In this document: in pieces, positions 5,323-5,409 of the stretch
Layout: each line of letters opens with the position of its first letter
Numbering within the stretch: position 1 is the first letter of the stretch
Origin: Tepidisphaeraceae bacterium
GTDB lineage: Bacteria; Planctomycetota; Phycisphaerae; Tepidisphaerales; Tepidisphaeraceae
Length of the DNA stretch: 5,409 nucleotides
Direction of reading: 5' to 3'
Assembly (NCBI GenBank): GCA_025450555.1
Contig: JANWHF010000072.1
Span: 1-5,409, forward strand
Program-made: the position numbers and the translations under genes
Notes under the pieces: generated by a model
What the model was told of the DNA's origin: nothing
Seen by the model: the letters and a program-made list of their open reading frames with translations, nothing else
Databases searched by the model: none

Positions 5323-5409
5323 TCAGGCTTTATCTGAGCTTTGGCCGGCGCTGGCCGACTTCACATCGGACGGCTGCTTCTGGGGCGCGTTCTTCGGAAT
5401 GATGATGAT
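5323..5409 (-). CDS. C-terminal tail of an unidentified gene, cut by the window edge
   Basis: An open minus-strand frame enters from the right edge and gives 28 codons before TGA at 5323-5325. It reads IIIIPKNAP, then a polar tail rich in Lys, Gln, Ser and Ala (PSDVKSASAGQSSDKA). Third codon positions are strongly G or C, as in the other genes. The four isoleucines might end a membrane helix or a buried strand before a flexible tail. Orientation agrees with all other genes. Too little is present for a family. The alternative is a plus-strand gene starting at ATG 5318, which lacks a Shine-Dalgarno. Confidence 0.5.
   Translation of the reverse strand: MIIIPKNAPQKQPSDVKSASAGQSSDKA

Noticed and set aside
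5318..5409. A plus-strand gene starting at ATG 5318 (MVQALSELWPALADF)
   Set aside because: No Shine-Dalgarno precedes it, and the opposite strand gives a typical polar C-terminal tail with better third-position GC in the same direction as the other genes. It cannot be fully excluded with only 92 bases.

Overview
The window is a compact bacterial segment, moderately GC-rich, in which every gene I can support lies on the minus strand, so it reads right to left. No rRNA, tRNA, CRISPR array, transposase or phage gene is visible. The combination of a MacB/FtsX-type ABC transporter with DUF3299-like proteins, a secreted PAF-acetylhydrolase-like SGNH esterase, and long palindromic or tandem intergenic repeats fits an environmental bacterium, most likely of the Planctomycetota (Phycisphaerae-like). 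This is an inference from gene content only; another member of the PVC group is possible.

Layout in transcription order. (1) At the right edge, 5409-5323, is the C-terminal tail of a gene cut by the window. (2) A non-coding gap, 5322-4995, holds a pair of 28-base inverted REP-like repeats (5140-5167 and 5260-5287). (3) A secreted SGNH/GDSL esterase occupies 4994-4251. (4) After about 90 bases comes a LolD/MacB-type ABC ATPase (4158-3451). (5) A 145-base gap carries four 9-base repeats followed by their four inverted partners, forming a long hairpin. (6) A 594-residue FtsX/MacB-like permease spans 3305-1521. (7) An exported protein with a TPR-like helical segment and a DUF3299-like domain spans 1440-694. 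(8) A short gap contains a good sigma70-like promoter overlaid by a dyad. (9) A membrane-anchored, shorter DUF3299-like protein spans 567-58. (10) A strong intrinsic terminator lies at 1-35.

Genes 4, 6, 7 and 9 look like one transport-associated operon: an ATPase and a permease that would dimerise into a mechanotransmission-type (type VII) ABC complex, plus two extracytoplasmic proteins sharing a core with a Cys-Cys-Phe motif. From memory and unchecked, gammaproteobacteria have similar clusters of a MacB-like ABC transporter with DUF3299 and DUF2796 proteins, some linked to zinc uptake (Zrg of Vibrio cholerae). A role in metal handling is therefore a reasonable hypothesis here, but nothing in this sequence proves the substrate. 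The less ordinary points are the duplicated and divergently built DUF3299 proteins, a large insertion in the permease's extracytoplasmic domain, the intra-operon 9-mer hairpin, and the REPIN-like element.
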